Notes: generated by a model not told the origin, from the letters alone. Counted from the first letter of the stretch, positions 41,493 to 51,130 are shown. The stretch is DNA of 64,000 nucleotides from Methylobacterium bullatum (GCA_902712845.1 LR743504.1:2144001-2208000); one strand, 5' to 3'. A program made the numbers and translations.

Positions 41493-42926
41493 ATGGGCAA
41501 GATCACGGGTTTCCTCGAGTTCGACCGGCAGGAGCAGAAGTATCAGCTCGCGGCGGACCGCGTGCGGCACTTCCGCGAGTTCACCCTGCCTCTCGACGAG
41601 CACGACCTGAAGAAGCAGGCCGCGCGCTGCATGGATTGCGGCATCCCGTTCTGCCATGGGCCGACCGGCTGCCCCGTGCATAACCAGATCCCCGATTGGA
41701 ACGAGCTCGTGTTCCAGTCGGATTGGGAGGAGGCCGCCCGCAACCTCCACTCCACCAACAATTTCCCGGAATTTACCGGTCGCGTCTGTCCCGCCCCGTG
41801 CGAGGAAGCTTGCACCCTGAACCTCGAGAACCAGCCCGTCGCGATCAAGACGATCGAGCAGGCCATCGCCGACCGCGCCTGGAACAATGGCTGGGTGAAG
41901 CCGGAAATTCCCGCCACCCGCACCGGCAAGAAGGTCGCCGTCATCGGTTCCGGACCTGCCGGAATGGCCGCGGCGCAGCAGCTCGCGCGCGTCGGCCACG
42001 ACGTCCATGTCTTCGAGCGCGAGCCGAAGGCCGGCGGCCTGCTGCGCTACGGCATCCCCGATTTCAAGATGGAGAAGCGCCATATCGACCGGCGCGTGAA
42101 GCAGATGGAAGCGGAGGGCGTGACCTTCCACTACGGCGTCAATGTCGGCGTGACGAAGCCGCTCGACGAACTCACCGCCGAGTTCGACGCAGTGCTCTTC
42201 GCCGGCGGCGCCGAAGACCCGCGCAACCCGCAGCTTCCCGGCCAGGACCTCGCCGGCGTGCATTACGCGATGCCGTTCCTCGTCCAGTCGAACCGGCGTG
42301 TCGGCGCCGAGCCGATGCCGGGCAACGGTGAATTGCCGATCCTCGCCACCGCCAAGAACGTCGTCGTGATCGGCGGCGGCGATACGGCGTCGGATTGCGT
42401 CGGCACCTCCTTCCGCCAGGGCGCCCTCTCGGTGACGCAGCTCGACATCCGGCCGCGCCCGCCCGAGCGCGAGGACAAGCTCTCGGTCTGGCCCTATTGG
42501 CCGACCAAGATGCGGACCTCGTCGAGCCAGGCCGAAGGCGCCGAGCGCGAGTTCCAGGCCGCGACGCTGCGCCTCGAAGGCAACAAGAAGGGCAAGCTCA
42601 CCGGCGTGGTCTGCACCCGCGTCGACGAGAAGCGCCAGCCCATTCCCGGCGGTGAGTTCACCCTGCCGGCCGATCTGGTCTTCCTGGCCATCGGTTTCGC
42701 CGGTTCGGTCCGCAAGGGTCTGCTCGAGGAATCCGGTGTCGTCATGGACAAGCGCGGCAATGTCACCGCCAACGAACTCGATTACCGGACGTCCAACGAG
42801 AAGATCTATGCCGCCGGTGACATGCGCCGTGGGCAGTCCCTCGTGGTCTGGGCGATCCGTGAAGGCCGCCAGGCGGCGCGTTCCATCGACGAGGCGCTGA
42901 TGGGATCGAGCGTCCTGCCGCGCTGA
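41493..42926 (+). CDS. gltD: Glutamate synthase (NADPH) small subunit GltD
   Basis: The gene encodes 477 residues. GltD oxidises NADPH and passes electrons to GltB. The N-terminal Fe-S region is [17 protein letters not shown] with a further Cys pair at [12 protein letters not shown] binding is at [13 protein letters not shown], and NADPH binding at [11 protein letters not shown]. The C-terminus has [18 protein letters not shown]. It starts 72 bases after vapC. It may need its own promoter or depend on transcription through the VapBC pair. Confidence 0.97.
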   Translation: MGKITGFLEFDRQEQKYQLAADRVRHFREFTLPLDEHDLKKQAARCMDCGIPFCHGPTGCPVHNQIPDWNELVFQSDWEEAARNLHSTNNFPEFTGRVCPAPCEEACTLNLENQPVAIKTIEQAIADRAWNNGWVKPEIPATRTGKKVAVIGSGPAGMAAAQQLARVGHDVHVFEREPKAGGLLRYGIPDFKMEKRHIDRRVKQMEAEGVTFHYGVNVGVTKPLDELTAEFDAVLFAGGAEDPRNPQLPGQDLAGVHYAMPFLVQSNRRVGAEPMPGNGELPILATAKNVVVIGGGDTASDCVGTSFRQGALSVTQLDIRPRPPEREDKLSVWPYWPTKMRTSSSQAEGAEREFQAATLRLEGNKKGKLTGVVCTRVDEKRQPIPGGEFTLPADLVFLAIGFAGSVRKGLLEESGVVMDKRGNVTANELDYRTSNEKIYAAGDMRRGQSLVVWAIREGRQAARSIDEALMGSSVLPR

Positions 42927-42935
42927 GGTAGCAAT

Positions 42936-42963
42936 CCGGGGCCGGCTCTATGCCAGGCCCCGG
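42936..42963. terminator. Strong hairpin between gltD and the DUF459 gene
   Basis: CCGGGGCC (42936-42943) and GGCCCCGG (42956-42963) are perfect complements with a 12-base loop that can close three more pairs (GGC/GCC). It sits 10 bases after the gltD stop and 42 bases before the convergent gene's stop, so it may end both transcripts. There is no T-run. Confidence 0.5.
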
Positions 42964-43004
42964 CGACTGGATCTCTTCTCGAACTCAGTGCCGCCACGCC
43001 GGGC

Positions 43005-44429
43005 TCAGCCCGGCGGCCATTTGAAATCGTCGGCCCGGCCCGGCTGTGGCATCGGCGCCGAGCCGCGCTGAAGCACCCGCTCCACGTTCCCCGATGCGTC
43101 GCCATCGCGCGGTCGTCCGCTGATGAGCGTGCCGCCGGGGGTCACCTCGGCGCGGCCGAGAGGAATGACCGGGCCGAACGCGGGCTTCACCGGCAAGGCG
43201 GGGATGCCCGGAGGCTCAGGCAGGCTCGGCAGCATCGCGGTGATCTGGCGATCGATCGCGGCGGTATCGTCGAGCTTCAGTGTCTCGCCATCGAGTTGGG
43301 GCCCGGGGACCGTCGCCACGGGCGCGACGGCCGGCGCCTCGGTGGGGTTCGTGCCCATGAGACGCTTGAGTTCGACGTCGGCGAAATGCGCGACCTTGCG
43401 GGAGCCCGCCTTGGTGAAATGCACGCCGTCCGACGTCCGGAGCTTGGCTTCCTGCCCCTCCAGGTCGGGGCCGGTCATGGTGAAGCGGTTGCGGTCGTCG
43501 ACGAAGCCCGGCCAGATGTCGACATAAGTCCCGCCCGCCTTGGCGACCCGGTCACGGATCAGGTCGTTGATCGACGCGATGTCTTTCGTCAGTGGCTCGC
43601 TGCGCATGGGCGGCGCGCCGACCCAGATGAAGGGGATCTTCTGGCTGGCGAAGACCTTGGCCAGGGCGTCCACGCGGTCGCGGTAGATCTCGCGCCAGCG
43701 CTCCGTCCCCGGCTCCACATTCTCCGTCCCCTCGCGGATGGGCTGGCGGTCGTTCGCGCCCAGCATCACCACGGCATAGGCGACCTTCGGGCTCGTCTTG
43801 AGGAAATCCTCCGCCGCCTTGGGCCAGTCGACCACGTCCTTCCGGACGAGGCCGCTATCGGCCTTCGAGCGGTCGAGGATCGCCACATCGGCATTGTCCT
43901 CGAACACGTCGTCGAGGCCGCGGCCGAGATAGCTCGCCAGCGAATCGCCGAACACCGCGATGCGGATCGACGGCTCCGCCTTGGGCTGGACCGGCTTCGG
44001 CTGGGCGATCACCGGAGCGGGACGCGGCCGCTTCGTGTAGGAGCGCTGGCTCTCCCCGATGGTCGGCGGCCGCGGCCGGGTGGGGCGGGCCGATGGCACG
44101 GGCGCGGGGGTCGGCTGAACCTGCTGAGGGCGATCCTCCCAGGGCCAGTAGAACTGGCGCGGTGCCTCCTGAGGGGGAGGGGTGTAGCGCCGATTGGCCT
44201 GGCGCGCGCCGTAATCACCCTCCTCGCGGGGGCGGCGGCGCGGCGCGTAGTAGGAATCGCCGCGAGGGGTATCGTAGGAATCCCCCCATTGGGCCACGGC
44301 GGACGGACCCGACGAGAAGAGCGGGGGCGTCGCGAACAGAGCGAGGAGACAGGCGCGACGAACGGCGTCCTTCACCCGTCCCGCGATGGTCGCCCCGTTC
44401 GGTACGGTCTTGACGGTCCTTGGTGCCAC
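43005..44429 (-). CDS. Exported SGNH-hydrolase-like protein (DUF459)
   Basis: The gene encodes 474 residues. A hydrophobic N-terminal segment (ACLLALFATPPLFSSGPSAV) ends near VAQ-WG. Residues 45-150 are Pro/Arg-rich and disordered. The SGNH core spans about 155-360: block I VFGDSLASYLG, block III VMLGANDRQ, and block V DGVHFTKAG with the catalytic Asp and His. A Pro-rich tail of about 110 residues follows. Substrate is unknown; members are suspected acyl-ester hydrolases of envelope polysaccharide. No operon partner lies next to it. The long disordered ends suggest an envelope location. Confidence 0.85.
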   Translation of the reverse strand: MAPRTVKTVPNGATIAGRVKDAVRRACLLALFATPPLFSSGPSAVAQWGDSYDTPRGDSYYAPRRRPREEGDYGARQANRRYTPPPQEAPRQFYWPWEDRPQQVQPTPAPVPSARPTRPRPPTIGESQRSYTKRPRPAPVIAQPKPVQPKAEPSIRIAVFGDSLASYLGRGLDDVFEDNADVAILDRSKADSGLVRKDVVDWPKAAEDFLKTSPKVAYAVVMLGANDRQPIREGTENVEPGTERWREIYRDRVDALAKVFASQKIPFIWVGAPPMRSEPLTKDIASINDLIRDRVAKAGGTYVDIWPGFVDDRNRFTMTGPDLEGQEAKLRTSDGVHFTKAGSRKVAHFADVELKRLMGTNPTEAPAVAPVATVPGPQLDGETLKLDDTAAIDRQITAMLPSLPEPPGIPALPVKPAFGPVIPLGRAEVTPGGTLISGRPRDGDASGNVERVLQRGSAPMPQPGRADDFKWPPG

Positions 44430-44563
44430 GCTGCGACCTGCCTGCTGATCGTCGAAGGACGAGACCGCGCCATCCTAGCCGACCATCCGCCCCGCGTCTA
44501 AGAGGGCGTTTGATCGAACCGTTCAGCGGATGATCGGGATCGATCGGGTCTTCCGATCCAACC

Positions 44564-44679
44564 ACCTCATCCTGAGGCGCCCTTCGCCTCGGCGAAGGGC
44601 CTCGAAGGAGGCTTCCAGAGACCGATGCGATCCCTGGAGGGCTCCTTCGAGGCCGCTTCGCGGCGCCTCAGGATGAGGT
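44564..44679. repeat. Palindromic interspersed repeat (about 116 bp, MITE/REP-like)
   Basis: The ends ACCTCATCCTGAGGCGC (44564-44580) and its reverse complement GCGCCTCAGGATGAGGT (44663-44679) are 17 bp long and exact. Inside, GGCCTCGAAGGAG pairs imperfectly with CTCCTTCGAGGCC, so the whole unit folds into one long hairpin. Similar CCTCATCCTGAGG elements are common in alphaproteobacterial genomes. It lies in a gene-free stretch of 360 bases (44430-44789) between two minus-strand genes; the rest holds nothing recognisable. No target-site duplication was identified. Confidence 0.8.
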
Positions 44680-44789
44680 AAGGTGTTGGATCGTCGAGAC
44701 AAATTTCCTGCGAGCCTCCTGACCGGATCCTCCGTCGCTGATGTCCTTTATCGGGTGACGGGGATACGAAGCGCCTCGTGTGGCAGGAG

Positions 44790-46016
44790 TCATGGCCGCG
44801 CTGTCAGGTGCTCCAGAAGGGCCGGGGTGGCATAGCCGTCGGCCACCAGACCTTCCTTGATCTGATACCGGCGGACCGCTTCGCGCAGCTTCGGTCCGGC
44901 GCGGCCGTCGGCGTCGCCGGTATAGAGGTCGCGGGCAGCGAGGCCTTTCTGCAGCGCCTGGAGGCCCGCCTTGTCGAGGCGAGCCGCGCCCGTCGGCCAG
45001 GGCGCCGCCAAGGCCGGCCCGCCGGCGAGCCGGTCGGCGAGGTGTCCGACGGCGAGCGCGTAGGAATCGGAGGTGTTGTAGGCTCGGATCACCTCGAAAT
45101 TGTCGGTGATCAGGAAGACCGGGCCACCCGATCCGCCGGGCAGAAACAGGCTGGCCGCTCCCGATGCCGGCAGCGCCTCACCATCGATCCTGCGAACGCC
45201 GCGCTTCGTGAAATCCGACAGGTCCGCCCGGTATCGCGTCAGGTCGAACCCGCCGGGAAGCGTCACGGCATAGCCCCACGACAGGTCGCGGTTCCAGCCG
45301 AGCGTTTGAAGATAGCCGGCGATGGAGGCGAGGGCATCGGCCTCGGAACGCCAGATGTCGCGGTGGCCATCCCCGTCGAAATCCACCGCATGTTTGAGGA
45401 AGGTCGATGGAAGGAACTGGGTCTGGCCCATGGCGCCGGCCCAGGATCCCTTCATTGCCTCCGGCGCGATGTCGCCGCGCTGAAGGATGGTCAGGGCGTC
45501 GAGGAGTTCGTTGCGAAACAGCGCCCCACGAAAACGCGCCTGCGCCAGGGTCGCAAGGGCGCGGATGGTCGGGACGGTCCCGCCGCTCGCCCCGAAATCC
45601 GACTCGACCGCCCAGAAGGCGAGGACGATCCAGCGGGGCACACCCGTGCGCGCTTCGATCGCCGACAAGGTGCCGGAAAGACGCGCCGCCTGGGATCGCC
45701 CCTTGGCGATTCGACCGGTCGACACCGCGCCGACCAGATACTCCCAGACGGGACGGCCGAACTCACCCTGCGCCGTGGTCCTGGCGAGAATCCCGGGGTC
45801 GGGGGAAGACACTCCGCGAAAAGCAGCATCGAAGGTCGCCGCGCTGACCCCGCGTGCCTCCGCATCGGGCCGCAGGGCATCAATGAAACTGCGGAACGAG
45901 GCGTTGGCCGCCATGTCCGGCTTCCCGGCCGCGGGGACGCGGACCGCTTCCTGTGCCCTGCTCTCGGTCGCCAACAGGACGCAGAGGGCCGTGGCGGCGC
46001 GAAGGAGCGTCTTCAT
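44790..46016 (-). CDS. Exported lytic murein transglycosylase (MltB/SLT_2 type) with peptidoglycan-binding domain
   Basis: The gene encodes 408 residues. The signal peptide is about 21 residues (MKTLLRAATALCVLLATESR ending in ARA-like QEA). The transglycosylase domain runs from about 35 to 330, with catalytic E138 in LAFWAVESDFG. MGQTQFLPSTFLKHAVDFDGD is the family hallmark (split here by one residue count). A PG_binding_1 domain occupies 345-405 (KLREAVRRYQIKEGLVADGY). It cleaves the MurNAc-GlcNAc bond with anhydro-sugar formation. It overlaps galE by 4 bases (ATGA), so the two are co-transcribed. Confidence 0.94.
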   Translation of the reverse strand: MKTLLRAATALCVLLATESRAQEAVRVPAAGKPDMAANASFRSFIDALRPDAEARGVSAATFDAAFRGVSSPDPGILARTTAQGEFGRPVWEYLVGAVSTGRIAKGRSQAARLSGTLSAIEARTGVPRWIVLAFWAVESDFGASGGTVPTIRALATLAQARFRGALFRNELLDALTILQRGDIAPEAMKGSWAGAMGQTQFLPSTFLKHAVDFDGDGHRDIWRSEADALASIAGYLQTLGWNRDLSWGYAVTLPGGFDLTRYRADLSDFTKRGVRRIDGEALPASGAASLFLPGGSGGPVFLITDNFEVIRAYNTSDSYALAVGHLADRLAGGPALAAPWPTGAARLDKAGLQALQKGLAARDLYTGDADGRAGPKLREAVRRYQIKEGLVADGYATPALLEHLTARP

Positions 46017-47005
46017 AGGCGGTTGCGCCGGGCCAGCGACTCTTCCCAGGCGAGGGCCTGGGCCACGATCCCGTCGAGGTCGTCATGGCGCGGGCGCCAT
46101 CCCAGCTCGTCGCGGATCCGGTCGGCCTTCGCCACGATCTGCGCCGGGTCGCCGGGCCTGCGCGGCGCCAGCCTCACCTCGAAATCGCGTCCCGACATGC
46201 GCTTCACCACCTCGATCACTTTGAGGACCGAATAACCGCGCCCGTAGCCGCAATTGAGCGTCTTGCTCTCGCCACCCGAGCGCAGATGCGCGATCGCCAC
46301 GCAATGGGCTTCGGCGAGGTCGGACACCTGGATGTAGTCGCGCAGGCACGAGCCGTCGGGGGTGGGATAATCCGTGCCGTACACGTCGAGATGGGTGCGC
46401 CGGCCGAGTGCCGCCTGCGTGGCCACCTTGATGAGGTGAGTGGCGTCGCTCGCGGATTGGCCGCTGCGCCCGCGCGGATCGGCCCCGGCGACGTTGAAAT
46501 AGCGCAGGATGACGTAGCTGAAGCCGTGGGCCTTGGCCGCGTCGGCGATCATCCACTCGCTCATCAGTTTCGAGCGGCCGTAGGGGTTGATCGGCGCGGC
46601 GACGAGGTCCTCCGGCACCGGGACGATCTCTGGCTCGCCGTAGATGGCGGCGGTGGAGGAGAAGATCACGTGCTTCACCCCACCCGCGACGGCGGCCTCG
46701 ATGAGCGACCTGGTCTTGACCGTGTTCGCCAGATAGTAGCCGAGCGGGTCCGCCACCGATTCCGGCACCACGATCTTGGCGGCGAAATGCGCCAGCACGT
46801 CGATTCCGTGCTCGGCGATGACCTGCTTCACCAGGGCCTGATCCGCCACGTCGCCCACCACAAGGGTCACCTCGGGGGGGAGCACCCAGTCGAAACCGGT
46901 GGACAGATCATCGATGACGACGACGTCCTCATGGCCGGCATCCAGCAGCGCCAGCACCATGTGGCTGCCAATATATCCTGCGCCGCCCGTCACCAGAATC
47001 GCCAT
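46013..47005 (-). CDS. galE: UDP-glucose 4-epimerase GalE
   Basis: The start MAILVTGGAGYIGSH at 47005 gives 330 residues; a longer frame to 47125 is not family-like. It is a short-chain dehydrogenase/reductase of the extended type, with the Rossmann GGAGYIG loop, catalytic YxxxK in NPYGRSKLM and Ser in FSSTAAIYGEP. It interconverts UDP-glucose and UDP-galactose. The neighbouring divergent galU makes UDP-glucose, so the pair supplies envelope sugar nucleotides. It is coupled to the transglycosylase gene. Confidence 0.95.
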   Translation of the reverse strand: MAILVTGGAGYIGSHMVLALLDAGHEDVVVIDDLSTGFDWVLPPEVTLVVGDVADQALVKQVIAEHGIDVLAHFAAKIVVPESVADPLGYYLANTVKTRSLIEAAVAGGVKHVIFSSTAAIYGEPEIVPVPEDLVAAPINPYGRSKLMSEWMIADAAKAHGFSYVILRYFNVAGADPRGRSGQSASDATHLIKVATQAALGRRTHLDVYGTDYPTPDGSCLRDYIQVSDLAEAHCVAIAHLRSGGESKTLNCGYGRGYSVLKVIEVVKRMSGRDFEVRLAPRRPGDPAQIVAKADRIRDELGWRPRHDDLDGIVAQALAWEESLARRNRL

Positions 47006-47193
47006 GGCCCCACTTCCATTCCCGCCGACTTCGCGGAAGATATACCTCAAACCCTCGCTGTGATCATGCGGCGCGTTAGGCTGAGTTGGGCGTGGAAATG
47101 GTTTTGTTCTTGCTCGCGCCATCACGACAACGTGCTATCGTCCTCCGCCTCCGGGTTGTTCCCACCGCATTTTAAGAGACCGGGTCCCGCTTG

Positions 47194-48060
47194 ATGAAAC
47201 CGATTCGTAAAGCCGTCCTGCCTGTCGCAGGGTTGGGTACCCGCTTCCTGCCCGCCACCAAGGCCGTCCCGAAGGAAATGCTCACCGTGGTCGACCGGCC
47301 GGTCGTCCAGCATGTGGTGGACGAGGCGCGCGAGGCCGGGATCGAGCATTTCATCTTCGTCACCGGCCGCGGCAAGGCCGTGATCGAGGACCATTTCGAC
47401 ATCGCCTTCGAGCTCGACCGCATGCTGCAGGAGCGCGGCAAGGAAGCGATCTACGAGGAGTTGAAGCGTGATCTCCCGGCCGCCGGGCAGACGAGTTTCA
47501 CCCGCCAGCAGGCTCCCCTCGGCCTCGGCCATGCGGTCTGGTGCGCCCGCGAGATCGTCGGCGACGAGCCCTTCGCGGTGCTGCTGCCCGACATGCTGAG
47601 CAAGGGCTGCATGCAGCAGATGCTCTCGGCCTACGAGCGTCATGGCGGCAACGTCATCGCCGTGGAAGAAGTAAAGCCGGAAGAGACGCACCAGTACGGT
47701 ATCGTCGGCGTCGGCGAGACCTACGGGCAGACCTTCGAGATCAACGGCATGATCGAGAAGCCCAAACAGGGCACCGCCCCGTCGAACTTCATCATTTCCG
47801 GGCGTTACATCCTCCAGCCGGAGATCTTCTCGATCCTGGAGCATGGCGAGAAGGGTGCGGGCGGCGAGATCCAGCTCACCGACGCCATGATCAAACTTGC
47901 CGAGAAGCAGTCCTTCTTCGGCATGCGCTACGAGGGCCGGACCTACGATACCGGCTCCAAGCTCGGCTTCCTAACCGCGAACATCGCCTACGCGCTGGAG
48001 CGCAAGGAACTGGCCGAGCCGCTGAAGGCCGAAATCGCCCGTCTGCTCCGCGAAGTGTGA
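47194..48060 (+). CDS. galU: UTP-glucose-1-phosphate uridylyltransferase GalU
   Basis: The ATG at 47194 (preceded by an in-frame TTG) gives 288 residues. The nucleotidyltransferase signature is [20 protein letters not shown], followed by [24 protein letters not shown] and the [16 protein letters not shown] segment. The enzyme forms UDP-glucose for exopolysaccharide, trehalose and lipid glycosylation. It is divergent from galE across about 190 bases that must carry both promoters. Confidence 0.96.
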   Translation: MKPIRKAVLPVAGLGTRFLPATKAVPKEMLTVVDRPVVQHVVDEAREAGIEHFIFVTGRGKAVIEDHFDIAFELDRMLQERGKEAIYEELKRDLPAAGQTSFTRQQAPLGLGHAVWCAREIVGDEPFAVLLPDMLSKGCMQQMLSAYERHGGNVIAVEEVKPEETHQYGIVGVGETYGQTFEINGMIEKPKQGTAPSNFIISGRYILQPEIFSILEHGEKGAGGEIQLTDAMIKLAEKQSFFGMRYEGRTYDTGSKLGFLTANIAYALERKELAEPLKAEIARLLREV

Positions 48061-48188
48061 GGCGAAACGGCGGAGACCTGCAAGCTGCGCCGTATGGTGC
48101 AGCGGACGCGGGCGGGGCATGCGCGGTGTGCAGCCTTTCGACGGCGAAACACTCTTGCGTTTTGTGCGGCGCACTTTACTTTGTGCAT

Positions 48189-48277
48189 TGCGAGATCGCG
48201 ATGGCGTCGCGGTCCCGCAGCCCTTCTTGGGCGTTTCCTCCCTAGACTTCGGGCCGCTCTTCGGAGCGGCCTTTTTT
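48189..48277 (+). ncRNA. Candidate small RNA ending in an intrinsic terminator
   Basis: A possible promoter TTGCGT (48155-48160), 16 bases, TACTTT (48177-48182) would start transcription near 48189. A sequence with GTTTCCTCCCTAG, an anti-Shine-Dalgarno-like CCUCC loop motif, leads into the terminator hairpin. Length would be about 89 bases. The promoter match is only moderate. Alternatively the hairpin is simply the galU terminator 190 bases downstream, with untranslated RNA between. No Rfam family was recognised. Confidence 0.35.
48252..48277 (+). terminator. Strong intrinsic terminator downstream of galU
   Basis: GGCCGCTC (48252-48259), loop TTCG, GAGCGGCC (48264-48271), then six T (48272-48277). 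This is a textbook Rho-independent terminator on the plus strand. It ends galU transcription and any small RNA initiated in the preceding gene-free stretch (48061-48251). Confidence 0.9.
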
Positions 48278-48368
48278 CTTGGGCGATCCATTCCCAGGTG
48301 GGGTCGGGCTCAGTGCCGCTGTTCAAGCGCGCTCGAACCCTGGACGTACGGGGGCCGAAAATCCGGGC

Positions 48369-49277
48369 CTATTCGGCCGCCATTCTGCGCGGCGTGAGGC
48401 TGTCCATCTCCTGGGCGACGGCCTTCACCACCTCGCGCAGCATCCAGACCAGATCGGCGAAGCCCTGCGTGACCGCGAGGGTCGTCTCGTTCATGTAGAG
48501 ACCGCGGTTTATCTCGATCTGGAGCGCGTGACGGCCGATATTCGGCTCGCCGTAATGCTCGGTGATGAAGCCCCCCGCATAGGGCTTGTTGCGCAGGGTG
48601 CGGAAGCCGCGCGCGTGCAAGTGATGTTCGAACGCCGCGATCAGGGCAGGCGTGCAGCTCGTTCCGAACCTGTCGCCCAGAACGAAATCGGCCTTCGAAT
48701 CCTCCTCGCGCAGCAGGCTCGATGACGGCATCGAGTGGCAATCGATGAGGATGGCGTGGCCGAAGACGCGGGCCGTGCGCTGGACGAGACCGCGCAGGGT
48801 GCGGTGATACGGCTTGTAGAGTTCCTCGATCCGCGCGACCGCCTCCTCGACGGGGAACCGGCCGCGGTAGATTTCCTGACCGTCGGCGACCACCCTCGGC
48901 ACCGTGCCGAGGCCGCCGGCCACCCGCATGGACCGCGTGTTGGCGAAGGGCGGGAGGCGCCCGTCGAACATGCGCGGGTCGAGTTCGTAGGGCTCGCGAT
49001 TCACGTCGAGATAGGCCCGCGGGAAGTTTGCGCGCATCAGCGGCGCGCCGAGATCGACCACCGGCGCGAACAGCCTGTCGACATAGGCGTCCTCCGAGCG
49101 CCGGAGCGCCAATGGGTCGAGGCGCGACGCCGCCAGGAAAGCCTTCGGGTAGACCGCACCGGAATGAGGCGTGTTGAACACGAACGGAAGCGTGTGCTCC
49201 CTCGGCTCGTCGATGGCGAAGGGTGGCGCGAAATCTCCTGGATTCGCTGCATCCCGGCGGAGGGTCGGCTCGGTCAT
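48369..49277 (-). CDS. N-formylglutamate amidohydrolase family protein
   Basis: The gene encodes 302 residues of the FGase family, a zinc-dependent hydrolase of the M14-like fold. The motif FNTPHSGAVYP gives a zinc His, LDVNREPYELDPRMFDG the substrate region, and ILIDCHSMPS the other metal/catalytic residues. GDRFGTSC and EINRGLYMNE complete the family pattern. The classical reaction is hydrolysis of N-formyl-L-glutamate in histidine breakdown, but no hut gene is near. It is divergent from cpdR, an arrangement seen in other alphaproteobacteria. Confidence 0.9.
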   Translation of the reverse strand: MTEPTLRRDAANPGDFAPPFAIDEPREHTLPFVFNTPHSGAVYPKAFLAASRLDPLALRRSEDAYVDRLFAPVVDLGAPLMRANFPRAYLDVNREPYELDPRMFDGRLPPFANTRSMRVAGGLGTVPRVVADGQEIYRGRFPVEEAVARIEELYKPYHRTLRGLVQRTARVFGHAILIDCHSMPSSSLLREEDSKADFVLGDRFGTSCTPALIAAFEHHLHARGFRTLRNKPYAGGFITEHYGEPNIGRHALQIEINRGLYMNETTLAVTQGFADLVWMLREVVKAVAQEMDSLTPRRMAAE

Positions 49278-49485
49278 CGCGGCGTGGGCGCCCAGGGGCT
49301 GACGGGGAAACGCATGACCGCACTTTGCGGTGCGCGAAGGGGCGTGTCCACTGTGGCACGACCTGTCGCGAAACGAACGGTGTGCCCCTGTGCACGTGGC
49401 CCGGCCACCGATCTCAACACCTTGTTTACCAAGTCTGCGCTTTATGAAATGAACTCAGCGACTCACGGGTGCGGGACACCGACAG

Positions 49486-49842
49486 ATGAAGATCCTCCTG
49501 GCCGAAGACGACAACGACATGCGCCGCTTCCTGGCCAAGGCGTTGCAGAATGCCGGCTATGACGTGCTGTCGTTCGACAACGGCCTGTCGGCCTATAACC
49601 GCCTGCGGGAGGAGCCTTTCGAGCTGCTCCTCACCGATATCGTGATGCCGGAAATGGACGGGATCGAACTGGCCCGCCGCGCCACCGAACTCGATCCGGA
49701 CATCAAGGTGATGTTCATCACGGGTTTCGCGGCCGTCGCCCTCAACCCAGATTCGAAGGCTCCGAAGGACGCGAAGGTCCTGTCTAAGCCTTTCCACCTG
49801 CGCGATCTCGTCAATGAGGTCGAGAAGCTGCTGGCCGCCTGA
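49486..49842 (+). CDS. cpdR: Single-domain response regulator CpdR
   Basis: The gene encodes 118 residues, one receiver domain only. Acidic residues D8/D9, phospho-acceptor D51 (LLLTDIVMPEMDG), switch Thr in VMFITGFAAVAL and K101 (LSKPFHL). The FITGFAAVAL stretch and length match CpdR, which when unphosphorylated primes ClpXP for degradation of CtrA, PdeA and other cell-cycle proteins and is controlled by the CckA-ChpT phosphorelay. The upstream region contains CTTGTTTACCAAG, an imperfect symmetry of unknown meaning. Confidence 0.9.
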   Translation: MKILLAEDDNDMRRFLAKALQNAGYDVLSFDNGLSAYNRLREEPFELLLTDIVMPEMDGIELARRATELDPDIKVMFITGFAAVALNPDSKAPKDAKVLSKPFHLRDLVNEVEKLLAA

Positions 49843-49960
49843 GACGGGACGTGCTCCCCGGCCCGACGACGGCTCTGTAACAGGACGGTGTCTTGTCGGT
49901 AGGAAGGTGACGGTCGTTCCCCTATATGCTGAGGGGAGCGAAGCGGGACGTCAGCAAACC

Positions 49961-50233
49961 ATGCCTCCGGTGACCATCTACACGACAGCCTGGTGCCCTT
50001 ACTGCACCGCCGCCAAGACCTTGCTTCGGGAGAAGGGCGCTTCCTTCACCGAGATCGACGTCGAGAAGATTGCGGGCTCGCGCCTCGCCATGACCCAGCG
50101 TGCCGGCGGCCGCACCAGCGTGCCGCAGATCTTCATCGGCGAGACGCATGTGGGCGGTTGCGACGACCTCTATGCCCTCGACCGGTCGGGTAAGCTCGAC
50201 CCGCTCCTGTCGACGCCGGCAGTGCAGTCATGA
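49961..50233 (+). CDS. grxC: Glutaredoxin 3
   Basis: The start MPPVTIYTTAW at 49961 gives 90 residues; the longer open frame to 49814 is not family-like. It is a class I dithiol glutaredoxin with redox site C12-P-Y-C15. The glutathione-binding TSVPQIFIGE cis-Pro loop and the GGCDDLYALD helix are present. It reduces disulfides and mixed disulfides with glutathione. The stop overlaps the start of the nitrilase-family gene (ATGA). Confidence 0.95.
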   Translation: MPPVTIYTTAWCPYCTAAKTLLREKGASFTEIDVEKIAGSRLAMTQRAGGRTSVPQIFIGETHVGGCDDLYALDRSGKLDPLLSTPAVQS

Positions 50234-51105
50234 GCGACGCTCCATCGACGGGACAGGACAAGACGGAGCCCCGCTTCGTCGCGGCCTGCGTCCAGATGCG
50301 GTCCGGTCGCGATCCCCTCGCCAACCGCGATGCCGCCGTCGCCCTGGTACGAGAGGCGGCGTCCCAGGGTGCTCACTACGTACAGACGCCGGAAATGACC
50401 TCCCTGGTGGAGCGGGACAAAGCCAGCCTCTTTGCCAATGTGCGCGAGCAGGACGAAGACGTGACCCTCGCCGCCCTGCGCGATGTAGCCCGCGAGCGCG
50501 GCATCGTCGTCCATATCGGCTCGCTGGCCGTGCGGAACGGCGACAAGATCGCGAACCGCGCCTTCCTCATCGATGCGGAAGGCGCGATCACCGCATCTTA
50601 CGACAAGCTCCACCTCTACGACGTGGACCTTCCCAACGGTGAGCGCTGGCGCGAATCCAACACCTATACCGGCGGGGCCTGTGCCGTCGTCGCCGAGACG
50701 CCCTGGGCGCCGCTCGGGATCGCGATCTGCTACGACCTGCGTTTCCCGGCCCTGTACCGGGCTCTGGCGGAAGCCGGGGCGACGATCCTCAGCGCGCCGG
50801 CCTGTTTCACCAAGCAGACGGGCGAGGCCCATTGGCATGTCCTCCATCGCGCCCGCGCCATCGAGACCGGATCTTTCATGATCTCGGCCGCCCAGGGCGG
50901 TCGCCACGAGGACGGCCGCGAGACCTACGGTCACTCGATCATCGTCGACCCCTGGGGCAAGGTGCTGGCGGATGCCGGCGGGGCGGAGCCCGGCGTGATC
51001 CTGGCCGAGATCGACCTTGCCCGCGTCACCGAGGCGAGGGGGCGGATCCCCGCCCTCAAACACGCGCGCCCCTTCACGGTCGAGCGCGTCGGGCGGGCTG
51101 GATGA
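50230..51105 (+). CDS. Carbon-nitrogen hydrolase (Nit2/omega-amidase type)
   Basis: The gene encodes 291 residues of the nitrilase superfamily. The catalytic triad is E55 (TPEMTSLV), K126 (YDKLHLYDVDLPNG) and C167 (IAICYDLRFPALYR). This pattern is typical of Nit2/omega-amidase and of deaminated-glutathione amidase (NitA/Nit1). Deaminated glutathione repair would fit the glutaredoxin gene it overlaps. Exact substrate cannot be decided by sequence. It precedes a DUF1178 gene by 25 bases, so grxC, this gene and DUF1178 look like one operon. Confidence 0.9.
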   Translation: MSDAPSTGQDKTEPRFVAACVQMRSGRDPLANRDAAVALVREAASQGAHYVQTPEMTSLVERDKASLFANVREQDEDVTLAALRDVARERGIVVHIGSLAVRNGDKIANRAFLIDAEGAITASYDKLHLYDVDLPNGERWRESNTYTGGACAVVAETPWAPLGIAICYDLRFPALYRALAEAGATILSAPACFTKQTGEAHWHVLHRARAIETGSFMISAAQGGRHEDGRETYGHSIIVDPWGKVLADAGGAEPGVILAEIDLARVTEARGRIPALKHARPFTVERVGRAG

Positions 51106-51130
51106 CCATGCGTCCGGTCCAATCCCGCCC

